A stretch of DNA of 64,000 nucleotides from Chitinophaga alhagiae (GTDB taxonomy: Bacteria > Bacteroidota > Bacteroidia > Chitinophagales > Chitinophagaceae): positions 62,001 through 126,000 of the forward strand of contig NZ_QXMH01000003.1 of assembly GCF_003568665.1 (NCBI RefSeq). Reading direction: 5' to 3'. Shown one piece after another: positions 16,043 through 24,912 of this stretch; position 1 is the first letter of the stretch, and each line of letters starts with the position of its first letter. Under the pieces are notes generated by a model that made no database searches, was not told the origin of the DNA, and worked only from the letters and a program-made list of their open reading frames with translations. The translations under genes were made by a program, and so were the position numbers.

Positions 16043-17077
16043 ATGGCTGATCTTTCGAAATTTGATCCCAATTCGCCTGGGTTATTGTCCAATAACATTT
16101 TTGGGCTTCCCTTCAGCGAGGAAGACGCGCGGCTGGTATTGGTGCCCGTACCCTGGGAAGTGACAGTGTCTTATGCACATGGTACGGCGCGCGGGCCGGA
16201 GCACATTTTCAAAGCCGCCCTGCAGGTAGATCTTTACGATGCGGATGTGGAGAACGGCTGGCGGCAGGGGTTCTACATGCGGGAATGTGACAAACAGCTG
16301 TTGCTCCGCAGTGACTACCTCCGCAAGGAAGCTGAGCTGTACCTCCGTTTTTTGGCCGAAGGCGGGGACGTGCTGGAGAACGACTTCCTGCGCCGCTCGC
16401 TGGACGATGTGAACAGGGGCGCCCAGAAAATGAACGACTGGGTATACCAGCAAACGAAAGAGCTGCTGCAGCGCGGCAAGCTGGTAGGGCTCATTGGCGG
16501 TGACCACAGCACGCCGCTGGGGTATTTCAAGGCCATTGGCGAGCATAAGGGAAACTATGGTATTCTGCAAATAGACGCGCATGCAGACCTGCGCAACAGT
16601 TACGAAGGGTTCAAATACTCCCATGCTTCCATTATGTACAACGCGCTGGCGGAAGTGCCGCAGGTGACGAAGCTGGTGCAGGTGGGCGTAAGGGACTATT
16701 GCGAAGAGGAACTGCACTACATCAGCAACAGCAACGGCCGTGTGGTGACCTTCTTTGACCAGCGGATCAAGGAACGGGGTTTTGAAGGCGAACCATGGAA
16801 AAACATTTGCGACGATATTATCAACCAACTGCCACAGCAGGTATATATCAGTTTTGACATAGACGGGCTTGACCCCAAGCTGTGCCCCCATACAGGCACG
16901 CCGGTAGCCGGCGGGTTGGAAGGGCCGCAGGTATTTTACCTTTTCAGGAAAATACTGGAAAGCGGCCGCAACCTGATAGGCTTTGACCTGGTAGAGGTAA
17001 GCGCAGGGCTGGATGAGTGGGATGCCAACGTGGGCGCCCGCATGCTGTTCAAGTTGTGTAACCTGATGGTGAAATAA
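16043..17077 (+). CDS. Ureohydrolase (arginase/agmatinase/formimidoylglutamase family)
   Basis: 344-residue binuclear manganese hydrolase that splits a guanidino or formimino group. All metal ligands are present: GGDHS (His155), DAHAD (Asp178, His180, Asp182) and FDIDGLDP (Asp272, Asp274). ATG 16043 (MADLSKFDPNSPG) is preferred; an in-frame start at 15974 adds 23 residues and would sit on the promoter element. Compared with classical agmatinase it has an insertion of roughly 60 residues (about 70-130) before the first metal motif. Substrate cannot be fixed from sequence: agmatine, arginine, formimidoylglutamate or another guanidino compound are possible. It leads an operon with a membrane protein and a radical SAM enzyme. 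Confidence 0.88.
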   Translation: MADLSKFDPNSPGLLSNNIFGLPFSEEDARLVLVPVPWEVTVSYAHGTARGPEHIFKAALQVDLYDADVENGWRQGFYMRECDKQLLLRSDYLRKEAELYLRFLAEGGDVLENDFLRRSLDDVNRGAQKMNDWVYQQTKELLQRGKLVGLIGGDHSTPLGYFKAIGEHKGNYGILQIDAHADLRNSYEGFKYSHASIMYNALAEVPQVTKLVQVGVRDYCEEELHYISNSNGRVVTFFDQRIKERGFEGEPWKNICDDIINQLPQQVYISFDIDGLDPKLCPHTGTPVAGGLEGPQVFYLFRKILESGRNLIGFDLVEVSAGLDEWDANVGARMLFKLCNLMVK

Positions 17078-17079
17078 TC

Positions 17080-17667
17080 ATGTACAAATTCCGCATATTA
17101 CATCCCAATGCTATGACCCGCCTGCGTTTGCAGCCGGTAATGCATGGCATGGTAGGTATCCTTTTCCTGTTCAATGTGATCGGCACGTATAAACTGGAGC
17201 GCCCCAACTGGATGATCGCCTTCCTGTTTATAGCCATGGGCCTGGTGAGCGTGGCCTTTCCCCTGCTGATGCGGCGCATCCGCAAATTTTCCGAGGCCAA
17301 TACCGTACTGCGCATGCTGCAGGCTTTCACCATGCTGAGCGGCTGCCTGTACTTCCTTTCGCACATGCAGCCCATTGTGGGGTTCACGCTTTTCCTCGCG
17401 GGCCTGGGCATTGGTTATATCGGTTATGCGGAATACAAGATACTGCAACCCTCTTACGTGGAATTTGACACTACCGGCATTACGCTGCCCACCTTGTTCG
17501 GCAAGCGCCGCGTAGGCTGGAACGAAATGAAAAACGTAATTTTGCGGAACGACCTGCTCACGCTGGATTTTTCAAACAATAAACTGCTGCAGCTGGAAGT
17601 GCTGGACGATATCTCCACCACCAAAGCCGCGGAAATGAACCAATTTTTCCAAACGCGCTTACAATGA
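17080..17667 (+). CDS. Membrane protein with four helices and PH-like C-terminal domain, unknown
   Basis: 195 residues, no recognised family name. Four hydrophobic segments (about 20-36, 44-62, 82-98 and 103-120) are followed by a soluble tail with a pleckstrin-like strand pattern (YVEFDTTGITLPTLFGKRRVGWNEMKNV, split here only for description: strand at 126-137, GKRRVGWNEM at about 143-152, LLTLDF, LLQLEVL). Bacterial PH-like tails of this kind are seen in DUF304-type membrane proteins; that is inference. It starts 2 bp after the ureohydrolase stop and its end overlaps the next start by 4 bp (ATGA), so all three genes are translationally linked. Confidence 0.75.
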   Translation: MYKFRILHPNAMTRLRLQPVMHGMVGILFLFNVIGTYKLERPNWMIAFLFIAMGLVSVAFPLLMRRIRKFSEANTVLRMLQAFTMLSGCLYFLSHMQPIVGFTLFLAGLGIGYIGYAEYKILQPSYVEFDTTGITLPTLFGKRRVGWNEMKNVILRNDLLTLDFSNNKLLQLEVLDDISTTKAAEMNQFFQTRLQ

Positions 17668-18959
17668 ACGTATCTCCATACATACTCTATTCAGACGGTA
17701 AAGGGAATATTTTTGAAGACACTTCCCTTTATGTGGCCGGGCGCAGCGGCTGGGACGCCCAGCCCATCCCGGACGATGAATGGATAACGCTGCCGGACGG
17801 CGGCAACCTTTATGAGTTGCCCGGCCGCCGTGGTATTGGCATAGATGTGGAAACGGGCGAAATGCGCCTTTGTGAAAAAGGCTGGGCCGTAGCGGCCTTC
17901 ATTCCGCCCGCGCATACCGGCTTTTACCTGGCCGCGTACGAAACCATGCCAGACGCGCCCACGCTGCCGCTTTTCTGCTATACCGCCGCCGGCTGGTATA
18001 ACAACGAGTTTTACGTACCCGCCATCCGCATTGAGCAGGATATCAGGCAGGAATGCGCCGGCTTTAATGACAGCAAGGTAAAAAGCGGTGTATCTACCCT
18101 GCTGGAGGCCTATCCGCACAACCGCCTGGTGCAGCACCTGGCCAATAACTGCGCCCTCACTTACCACTGCCCCGCCGCCCGCAACTATTTCATGGGCCGC
18201 TGGGAATGCCCCGTGCCTTCTTCTCCCGCCTGCAACGCCAATTGCATAGGCTGCATTTCTTTCCAGCCGGAAGAGGAAACCATTGTGTCCACGCAAGACC
18301 GCCTTGCTTTCAAACCCAATGCCGCGGAAATTGTGGAGTTTACCGTGCCTCACCTGGAAACGGCCCCGTTCCCTATTGTGAGCTTCGGCCAGGGGTGTGA
18401 GGGAGAACCGTTGCTGATGTGGGAAACCATCCGCGAGTCCATTCTCGAAATACGCAAACATACTTCCAAAGGAAGCATCAATATCAACACCAACGGCAGC
18501 AAGCCCAACGCTGTACGCGAACTGTGCCGGGCCGGGCTGAACAGCATCCGCGTAAGCCTCAACTCCGTACGGGAGCATATCTACACGCCGTATTACCGCC
18601 CTAATAACTACACCTTTGCAGACATCGTGGAAAGCATCAGGGTGGTACGGGAACATGGCGGCTGGGCGTCCATCAACTATTTTGTATTTCCAGGCATGAC
18701 AGACAGCGTGGAGGAATATGAAGCGCTGCGCGAGCTGATCAGGACCACCGGCTTGAGCATGATACAATGGCGCAATTTCAACATTGACCCTGACTGGTAC
18801 CTCGGCAAGATCGGCGTTACCGAAACCGGGGACTGCCTGGGCATGAAACAAATGCTGGAGCTGCTGCGCGAAGAGTTCCCGGATCTGAAGTTCGGTTACT
18901 TCAACCCACCGATGGAACGGATGCAGGGGAACTATGAACAGGACTTTGCGCACGCCTGA
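17664..18959 (+). CDS. Radical SAM protein of unknown function
   Basis: 431 residues. The radical SAM cluster motif is Cys190-x3-Cys194-x2-Cys197 (CNANCIGC), unusually far from the N-terminus because a 180-residue domain precedes it (includes GRSGW, LPLFCYTAAGW, LTYHCPAARNYFMGRWECP). Downstream are SFGQGCEGEPLL, ININTNGSKP and SIRVSLNS, which resemble SAM- and substrate-contact strands of TIM-barrel radical SAM enzymes. Extra cysteines at 163, 169 and 182 sit just before the main motif. I believe close relatives occur in unrelated phyla, but no reaction is known to me. It overlaps the preceding gene by 4 bp and, at its 3' end, the convergent MFS gene by 59 bp. Confidence 0.85.
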   Translation: MNVSPYILYSDGKGNIFEDTSLYVAGRSGWDAQPIPDDEWITLPDGGNLYELPGRRGIGIDVETGEMRLCEKGWAVAAFIPPAHTGFYLAAYETMPDAPTLPLFCYTAAGWYNNEFYVPAIRIEQDIRQECAGFNDSKVKSGVSTLLEAYPHNRLVQHLANNCALTYHCPAARNYFMGRWECPVPSSPACNANCIGCISFQPEEETIVSTQDRLAFKPNAAEIVEFTVPHLETAPFPIVSFGQGCEGEPLLMWETIRESILEIRKHTSKGSININTNGSKPNAVRELCRAGLNSIRVSLNSVREHIYTPYYRPNNYTFADIVESIRVVREHGGWASINYFVFPGMTDSVEEYEALRELIRTTGLSMIQWRNFNIDPDWYLGKIGVTETGDCLGMKQMLELLREEFPDLKFGYFNPPMERMQGNYEQDFAHA

Positions 18960-20148
18960 ACAACCACCTGAACCCGATGAACGTAAGCAGGCAGATGCCC
19001 GTTACCATGTACCACCAGGCCGAATAACCCAGCTCCTTCACCACAAAAGCCCCCAGCGTAGGCGCTATCAGGTGCGCCGCGCTGTAACTGGCCATGTATA
19101 ACCCTGCATACTGGCCGCGGTTATGGTCTTTACTGCGGTGTATCCAAAAGTTGTTCATAAACGGCAGCGCCATCATTTCCGCAAAGGTGAAGGTGATGAT
19201 ATAGATGAAAGCCAGCGCGGTAACAGGGGGAAATATATTGAACACCAGGTACGCCAGACCCATCATCAAGGCCCCGATGCCGATATAGTACACATCCGGC
19301 CGCTTGTTTTCCAGCTTGTACACCAATATCATCTCTACCAGGGCAATCAGCAAACCGTTAACAGACAAGGCAATGCCGATGAGGCCTTCCGTAAGCTGCA
19401 ATTTGTCTTTAAAGAACACGCCCACAATGGTGAACATCTGGAACAGGCACACGGCAAAAAGGGTGACCAGCAGCACAAAAAAGAGATATACCCAGTCTTT
19501 GTAGGCAGAATCCTGTTTCAAGGCCTTCATTTCCTTTTCTTCCTTCTTTTCCCGCACTGCTTTCACGGGGGGCAATACCAGGCGCATGAGCAGGCCCGCG
19601 GAAATGCACACCAGCCCGTCTGTCCAGAACAGCCACTTGTAACCGATGGCGGCCAGCATGCCGCCCAAAGCAGGGCCAACGGCCCAGCCCAGGTTGGTGG
19701 CCAGGCGTATGAGGGAATAGGCCCGCAACCGGCCGGCGGCATCGCTGTAATGCGCTACGGCGGCGGCGTTGGCCGGCCTGAAAGACTCCCCTATGAGGCC
19801 CTGGAAAAAAATGGCGGCGGCCAGGGAGGAAAAAGTATGCATTTGCCCAAGCAAAATGAACATGGCCCCGTTGAGCACCAGGCTCCAGCACTGCACAGGG
19901 TAAAACCCGATGGTATCCGCCAGTTTGCCGCCCAGCAGGGAGCCGCAGATAGCACCGGCGCCGAAGAGGGTCATAATAATACCCGCCTGTTCAAGGGGCA
20001 GATGCAATTCAAAGGTGAGGTAGATCGTTAAAAAGGGGATCACCATGTTACCGCTGCGGTTGATCAGCAGCACCACGGCCAGCCACCACACGCGGGGCGA
20101 AATGCCGCTGTAGGCGTTCCTGTAAAGCGAGATCGTTTTGTTGTACAT
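18901..20148 (-). CDS. MFS transporter
   Basis: 415-residue major facilitator with about 12 hydrophobic helices in two halves, in the inner membrane. The loop 2-3 motif appears as GGKLADTIGFYP; the central cytoplasmic loop is basic and charged (VREKKEEKEMKALKQD). The family is that of drug-resistance or sugar exporters (MFS_1); substrate unknown. ATG 20148 (MYNKTISLYRNAY) is chosen since the longer frame to 20250 adds a non-membrane-protein-like leader crossing the intergenic region. Its last 59 bp overlap the end of the radical SAM gene on the other strand. Confidence 0.88.
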   Translation of the reverse strand: MYNKTISLYRNAYSGISPRVWWLAVVLLINRSGNMVIPFLTIYLTFELHLPLEQAGIIMTLFGAGAICGSLLGGKLADTIGFYPVQCWSLVLNGAMFILLGQMHTFSSLAAAIFFQGLIGESFRPANAAAVAHYSDAAGRLRAYSLIRLATNLGWAVGPALGGMLAAIGYKWLFWTDGLVCISAGLLMRLVLPPVKAVREKKEEKEMKALKQDSAYKDWVYLFFVLLVTLFAVCLFQMFTIVGVFFKDKLQLTEGLIGIALSVNGLLIALVEMILVYKLENKRPDVYYIGIGALMMGLAYLVFNIFPPVTALAFIYIITFTFAEMMALPFMNNFWIHRSKDHNRGQYAGLYMASYSAAHLIAPTLGAFVVKELGYSAWWYMVTGICLLTFIGFRWLFRRAQSPVHSSPASVPSVG

Positions 20149-20446
20149 ATACGTTTGCAAGCTATGCCGGGTTACAGTAACTGCCAAAAGGAATATTACC
20201 AATGAGGCGGTTTGTTGATTAATTGCGTTTATCCGGTAATTTGGCCGCACTGACTACCAATACAGCGGCGGGCCGGGATGTATCCGAAACGCATGTATTG
20301 CCGCGGCGGCCCGGGATGCATGAAGTGCTTTCCGCAGGCTGCCTGGTGCGGTTTTTGCCGCAAACAGGCAAAAAGGCCCCGGCCCGTTTGCCCGCTCATA
20401 CAATACACGGGCGGCATATTGAAAAAACATTAACTTTGGAATCAAG
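20149..20446. other. Divergent intergenic region, MFS gene / TonB-like gene
   Basis: 298 bp without a supported gene. It contains TAACTTTG at 20431-20438, a fair -7 element only 9 bp ahead of the TonB-like start, and a short GC-rich near-repeat (GGGCCGGGATGTAT near 20270 and GGCCCGGGATGCAT near 20307). No other signal seen. Confidence 0.4.
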
Positions 20447-21334
20447 ATGGAGGAACAAAAACAACAGAAAAATATAAAAGCGGCCGGTTTCACGGTAGCC
20501 GTGCATGCGTTGCTGTTAGTTGGGCTGTTCATGATCAGCTTCTCGGCGCCGCCGCCACTGCCTGACCAGGACCTGGGCATGGAAGTGAACCTGGGCACCT
20601 CTGATGACGGTATGGGAGACGAACAGCCGTTGAACCCCAACCCGCCGGCAGCCAGCCAGCCTGCGCCTGCCGTTCCTCAAAACACGCCGGCGCCCGCTGA
20701 AGAGCAGGGCAACACGCAAGACCTGGCCACCCAAAACGAAGAAGACGCCCCGGAGGTGAAAAATCCTCCCAAACCGGCGCCCAAACCGAAAGAAATAGCC
20801 AAAACCGTAGAGGCCAAAACGGAAAAAACACCGCGCAAGCCCAAAGCCGTAGCGCCGCCTACTCCCATTCCGCCAGCCCCGCAAAGGCCCAAGGCAGTAT
20901 TCACCGGTGGCAGCTCCAACAGCGCCAATAGCGGCAACAACGCCAATGGCAGCAACAACTCCACCGGCGAAGGCAATACCGGCAGGCCCGGAGACCGTGG
21001 CGTACTGGGCGGAGACCCGAATGCCACCGGCTATACCGGTACACCCGGCGCAGGCAGGGGCGCATCTGACTTCCGCCTGCAGGGCAGGAACCTGGTAAAC
21101 AGGCCCTCTGTTACCTGGGATGGCAACGAAACCGGCTATGTAGCCGTAAACATTAAAGTAGACCGGCAAGGCAATGTGATCAGCGCTTCCTATACCTTAA
21201 AAAATTCTACCATTAACAATCCAAAAGCCATTCAGATCGCTATTGAAGCGGCCAAAAGAATTAAGTACAATGCCAGCTCGGACGCGCCGGAAGAACAGTT
21301 CGGCCCCATCCGTTTTTACTTCAAAGCACAATAG
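20447..21334 (+). CDS. TonB-family energy-transducer-like protein
   Basis: 295 residues with TonB architecture: short cytoplasmic N-terminus, one membrane helix (GFTVAVHALLLVGLFMISF, about 13-31), a Pro/Ala/Lys-rich periplasmic spacer (50-145; KPAPKPKE, TPRKPKAV, PTPIPPAP), a Ser/Asn/Gly-rich stretch (155-180), and a C-terminal domain ending in GNVISASYTL and AIEAAKRIKY. TonB couples the ExbB/ExbD proton motor to outer-membrane SusC-type receptors. No exbB or exbD is next to it, and the C-terminal domain lacks a clear YP motif, so it could serve a different envelope partner. Downstream is a DUF5723 outer-membrane protein. Confidence 0.8.
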   Translation: MEEQKQQKNIKAAGFTVAVHALLLVGLFMISFSAPPPLPDQDLGMEVNLGTSDDGMGDEQPLNPNPPAASQPAPAVPQNTPAPAEEQGNTQDLATQNEEDAPEVKNPPKPAPKPKEIAKTVEAKTEKTPRKPKAVAPPTPIPPAPQRPKAVFTGGSSNSANSGNNANGSNNSTGEGNTGRPGDRGVLGGDPNATGYTGTPGAGRGASDFRLQGRNLVNRPSVTWDGNETGYVAVNIKVDRQGNVISASYTLKNSTINNPKAIQIAIEAAKRIKYNASSDAPEEQFGPIRFYFKAQ

Positions 21335-21388
21335 GGAGAATATTATTCCTGTTTTCCCGTTATTAAAAACTAATCTGCCGACTATTCT

Positions 21389-22867
21389 ATGTACTTAAAG
21401 AACAGGCTCTTACTGTTAATAGCGGGAATGTGCGCAACTGCCGCCGTGCAGGCGCAAAGTTTTCCGGGATATCATACCAGCCAGTACGCCGGTATACATG
21501 CCGTGCCGTTCAATCCTGCCAGCGCGGCCGGCAGCCGTTACCGCTGGGATGTGAACATCGTGGGCGCAGATGCAAGGGCCGGCAATACGTACACCAAGTT
21601 TGAAAAATCATCACTGCTTTCGGCAGACTCTTTCCGGATATGGCGGGATTACTTTCCGGATACCAACGCCACCCGCAAACAATATGGCTGGGGCAGCGCA
21701 GACATTATGCTGCCGTCAGGGCTCTACGCTATTGACGAAAAACAGTCTGTAGCCTTCACCTGGCGCGTACGCGGCTCCACTTATGGTGGTGGCATGGAAA
21801 CTTCCACCGCCAATTTCTTCGCCATCAACTACCCTAACCCCAAATACAACAACCGTAATGTTTCAGACACCTACGGCGGCGGGTTTGCCCACTGGTGGAA
21901 CGAGTTCGGCCTCAGCTACGCCCGTGTGATACGGGACCGCGGAGACCATCGCCTCAAAGCCGGCATTACCCTCAAATACCTGGCCGGTCAGGCCGCGGTC
22001 TACGCAGTAGGGCGCGATGGTTCGTTGCTGCTGAAAAACCAGAACCTCCTTGATATCAACCAGGGCTCGTTATACTACGGGTACAACGCAGAGCTGGATA
22101 CCAACGGGGATAGCTGGCAATCTCTCTACAGCCCTTTCCACAACCCCGGCATAGGGGCAGACATTGGCGTTATTTACGAATGGCGGCCGGATAACGACGG
22201 GTTTGGCAGCGTATACGAGAATGGCGACTGGAACCCTGACGCAGATACCTGGAAAGCCCGTGTAGGTATTTCCGTGGTAGACATTGGCGGCATCCGGTAT
22301 GACAAGTCGCTCATCAGCGCAGACCTTGACATGCGGGCACAGAACTACCCCGCCAACATGCTGGGCAAACGCAAGGAAGAAAGCATCCGTCAGTATGCCA
22401 ACCGCCTGGCCAACACCTTCACCGCCCTGGAAACGGACAATACGTTTTACATGAACCTGCCCACCTCCCTCAACCTGATGGGAGACTACAATATAGACGG
22501 CCGTTTTTTTGTGAGCGCCAGCGCTACCATTGCCCTCACCGGCGGCACCAATGATGATCACAAGACCAGCGCCCTCACCTGGCTGATGGTAACCCCGCGT
22601 TTTGAAACAAAACACCTGGGCGCTTACCTGCCGCTTTCCGTTAACCGCTACGGGCAGGCAGACGCCGGGCTGGCCCTCCGCGCCGGGCCGCTGGTAATTG
22701 GTTCTTCCAGTCTTTTCACTACTCTTTTCCAAAGCCGCATCAATCATGCGGATGTATTCGTAGCTTTGCGCGTGATCCCGGTCCGCTTTAAAAAGGGAAG
22801 CTGGGATAAGGGAGACGGCGGCATTTTCCGCAGGCGGAAAAGCAACGTTGCCTGCCCTGACATATAG
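21389..22867 (+). CDS. DUF5723 outer-membrane beta-barrel-like protein
   Basis: 492-residue exported protein with signal peptide MYLKNRLLLLIAGMCATAAVQAQ and a mature start SFPGYHTSQYAGIHAVPFNPAS, the DUF5723 hallmark. Alternating aromatic/polar strands (VDVRAQNY, FFVSASATIALTGG, GLALRAGPLVIGSSS) fit a PorP/SprF- or FadL-like barrel. Members of this family in Bacteroidota have no firmly assigned function; some relatives sit near gliding or type IX secretion genes, not seen here. It lies 54 bp after the TonB-like gene and 8 bp before folC. Confidence 0.82.
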   Translation: MYLKNRLLLLIAGMCATAAVQAQSFPGYHTSQYAGIHAVPFNPASAAGSRYRWDVNIVGADARAGNTYTKFEKSSLLSADSFRIWRDYFPDTNATRKQYGWGSADIMLPSGLYAIDEKQSVAFTWRVRGSTYGGGMETSTANFFAINYPNPKYNNRNVSDTYGGGFAHWWNEFGLSYARVIRDRGDHRLKAGITLKYLAGQAAVYAVGRDGSLLLKNQNLLDINQGSLYYGYNAELDTNGDSWQSLYSPFHNPGIGADIGVIYEWRPDNDGFGSVYENGDWNPDADTWKARVGISVVDIGGIRYDKSLISADLDMRAQNYPANMLGKRKEESIRQYANRLANTFTALETDNTFYMNLPTSLNLMGDYNIDGRFFVSASATIALTGGTNDDHKTSALTWLMVTPRFETKHLGAYLPLSVNRYGQADAGLALRAGPLVIGSSSLFTTLFQSRINHADVFVALRVIPVRFKKGSWDKGDGGIFRRRKSNVACPDI

Positions 22868-22875
22868 CCAGGCAT

Positions 22876-24162
22876 ATGAACTACGAGCAAACCATCGACT
22901 ACCTGTACAACCAGCTACCCATGTTCAGCAAGCAGGGCGCTTCCGCCCTGAAACATGACCTGCTGAACACCCGGGAGCTTTGCACCATACTGGGCCACCC
23001 CGAAAACCGGTTTCCCTCCATACATATTGCCGGCACCAACGGCAAAGGCTCTTCCAGCCACATGCTGGCCGCGGTGCTGCAACAGGCCGGGTATAAAACA
23101 GGGCTTTATACTTCACCGCACCTGCATGATTTCAGGGAACGCATTAAAATAGACGGCGCCATGATACCCGAAAACCGGGTGGTGGATTTCGTGGAGCGCC
23201 TGCGTACCAAAATAGACACCATACAACCTTCGTTCTTTGAGCTGACGGTAGCCATGGCCTTTGCCTACTTTGCCGCCGAAAAGATAGACATTGCAGTGAT
23301 AGAGACCGGGCTGGGCGGCCGCCTGGACAGTACGAACGTGATCACCCCCATCCTTTCCCTGATCACCAATATCAGCTTTGACCATATGAACGTGCTGGGT
23401 AATACCCTGCAGCAGATAGCGTATGAAAAAGCGGGCATCATCAAGCCAGACGTGCCGGTGGTGATCAGTGAAACACAACCGGAAACCGCCTCCGTGTTCT
23501 ACGACGCGGCAGACCAGCGCCTCTCCCCCATTTATTTTGCAGACCAGGAATGGGCAATAATGGACTCACACCCCGCCCCGGATTCCCTGCGGGTAACGGT
23601 AGCGAACACACGCACCAGCGAGCAGGCCACCTACACGCTTGACCTGCCGGGCCATTACCAGGAAAAAAACCTGCTGGGCGTACTGTCTGCGCTGCGCATC
23701 TTGCAACAGGCGGGCTGGGAAACGGGCAATGCGGCGGCGGCGCTCGGTAATGTGCGGAAGCTCACGGGGTTAGGGGGGCGTTGGCAGGTAGTACGGCAGG
23801 CGCCCTACACCGTGCTGGACGTGGGGCACAATGAAGCGGGCATGAAGGCCATACTGGAACAACTGGCGCTGGTCAATTACCGCCGGCTGCATATTGTGAC
23901 CGGCTTTGTAAAAGATAAAGACGTGCCGGCAGCGCTCCGGCTCCTGCCCAAAGACGCGCAGTACTATTTTACCAAAGCGCAGATACCGCGCGCCCTCCCG
24001 GAAGAAGACCTGTACCGCATGGCGCAGGAAGCGGGCCTGCAGGGGGCAGCGTTTGAGAACGTGCCCTCCGCCTATCAGGCCGCACTGGCCAATGCCGGTG
24101 CGGAAGACATGGTGCTGGTTTGCGGGTCTGTATTCATTGTGGGGGAAGTGCCGGGCGTCTGA
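22876..24162 (+). CDS. folC: Folylpolyglutamate synthase / dihydrofolate synthase
   Basis: 428-residue cytoplasmic Mur-ligase-type enzyme that adds glutamate to dihydropteroate or folates. The P-loop is GTNGKGSSS (53-61); TSPHLHDFRERI is the folate-side omega-loop region; ETGLGGRLDSTNV and the SFDHMNVLGNTL motif follow; C-terminal VLDVGHNE and GFVKDKD are family-typical. It starts 8 bp after the DUF5723 stop. The 3' junction with the convergent Nudix gene carries an imperfect tandem repeat (24199-24340). Confidence 0.94.
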   Translation: MNYEQTIDYLYNQLPMFSKQGASALKHDLLNTRELCTILGHPENRFPSIHIAGTNGKGSSSHMLAAVLQQAGYKTGLYTSPHLHDFRERIKIDGAMIPENRVVDFVERLRTKIDTIQPSFFELTVAMAFAYFAAEKIDIAVIETGLGGRLDSTNVITPILSLITNISFDHMNVLGNTLQQIAYEKAGIIKPDVPVVISETQPETASVFYDAADQRLSPIYFADQEWAIMDSHPAPDSLRVTVANTRTSEQATYTLDLPGHYQEKNLLGVLSALRILQQAGWETGNAAAALGNVRKLTGLGGRWQVVRQAPYTVLDVGHNEAGMKAILEQLALVNYRRLHIVTGFVKDKDVPAALRLLPKDAQYYFTKAQIPRALPEEDLYRMAQEAGLQGAAFENVPSAYQAALANAGAEDMVLVCGSVFIVGEVPGV

Positions 24163-24198
24163 AAACACGCGGGGAAAGCTGGATATTATCTGTATTGC

Positions 24199-24340
24199 CC
24201 CGCAGCCAACCGGATACCATCGTGCTGACCTCCCGCTGCAACGCAGCAACACCTGCCGTCCCCCCCGCAGCCGACGGGTACCATCGTGCAATGCTCCTGT
24301 TCCACGCCTCCTGTTGCAACACCTACAGTTCCCCCCTGCC
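24199..24340. repeat. Imperfect tandem repeat of about 70 bp between folC and the Nudix gene
   Basis: Unit 1 (24199-24266) and unit 2 (24265-24340) both run CCGCAGCC-AC-GG-TACCATCGTGC ... GCAACACCT-C-GT-CCCC. They share the blocks CCGCAGCC, TACCATCGTGC and GCAACACCT with point changes and small indels. Unit 2 crosses the stop of the Nudix gene (24323). Confidence 0.65.
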
Positions 24341-24883
24341 CCGCAGCTCCTTTATTTTTTCCAGCCCGTAATGCAGGCAGCTTACATGCAGGCTTTGCAA
24401 GAACTCACGCTCTTTAAGCATGGCTTCCACTTCGTCTATATCTTTCAGCAGCACCTCTATTTCCTCATTCTCATCCAGCGCCTGCTCCTGTACACGCGTT
24501 CCGCCGGTAGCCAGGAACATGTGGGTAAGGTTGGTGCTGGTAGAAGGGTTGTGAGATACAGCGCCCAGGTCATAAAATTGATGGAAGGCGAAGCCGGTTT
24601 CTTCCAGCAATTCCCGGCGGGCGGCGGCTTCGGGAGAAACGTCCGTGGCATCCATTACACCGCCCGGAATTTCCAGCAGCACCCGGCCGTAAGCATGCCG
24701 GTATTGCCGGATGAGGATCACCTGCCTGCTTTCCGTTACGGCCATCACACACACCCAGTCTGGGTACTCCAGCACGTAATACGGGTTTACGAGCACGCCG
24801 GCGGGTGTTTCGCAAATGTCTCTGCGCAGGGTTAACCAGGGTTCTTTAAAGAGATATTCCGAGTTTACAAGTTTCCAGTCCAA
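24323..24883 (-). CDS. Nudix hydrolase (ADP-ribose pyrophosphatase-like)
   Basis: 186-residue Nudix hydrolase acting on a nucleoside diphosphate derivative, probably ADP-ribose-like. Core PGGVMDATDVSPEAAARREL then LEETG (about 73-97). The REL-LEE-TG part is intact, but relative to the textbook box one residue is inserted and the first glutamate appears as Asp81. VILIRQYRHAYGRVLLEIPGG matches the ADP-ribose pyrophosphatase subgroup. C-terminal glutamate-rich helix DENEEIEVLLKDIDEVEAML. It starts 29 bp after the bacillithiol transferase stop; third gene of the ABC-bstA-Nudix trio. Confidence 0.9.
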   Translation of the reverse strand: MDWKLVNSEYLFKEPWLTLRRDICETPAGVLVNPYYVLEYPDWVCVMAVTESRQVILIRQYRHAYGRVLLEIPGGVMDATDVSPEAAARRELLEETGFAFHQFYDLGAVSHNPSTSTNLTHMFLATGGTRVQEQALDENEEIEVLLKDIDEVEAMLKEREFLQSLHVSCLHYGLEKIKELRGRGEL

Positions 24884-24912
24884 TGTCTGTTGTTATTACG
24901 AATGAAGAATAC

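Noticed and set aside
20223..20477. 84-codon open frame across the MFS/TonB intergenic region
   Set aside because: It crosses the TonB-like start in another frame and has shadow-like Arg/His-rich composition.
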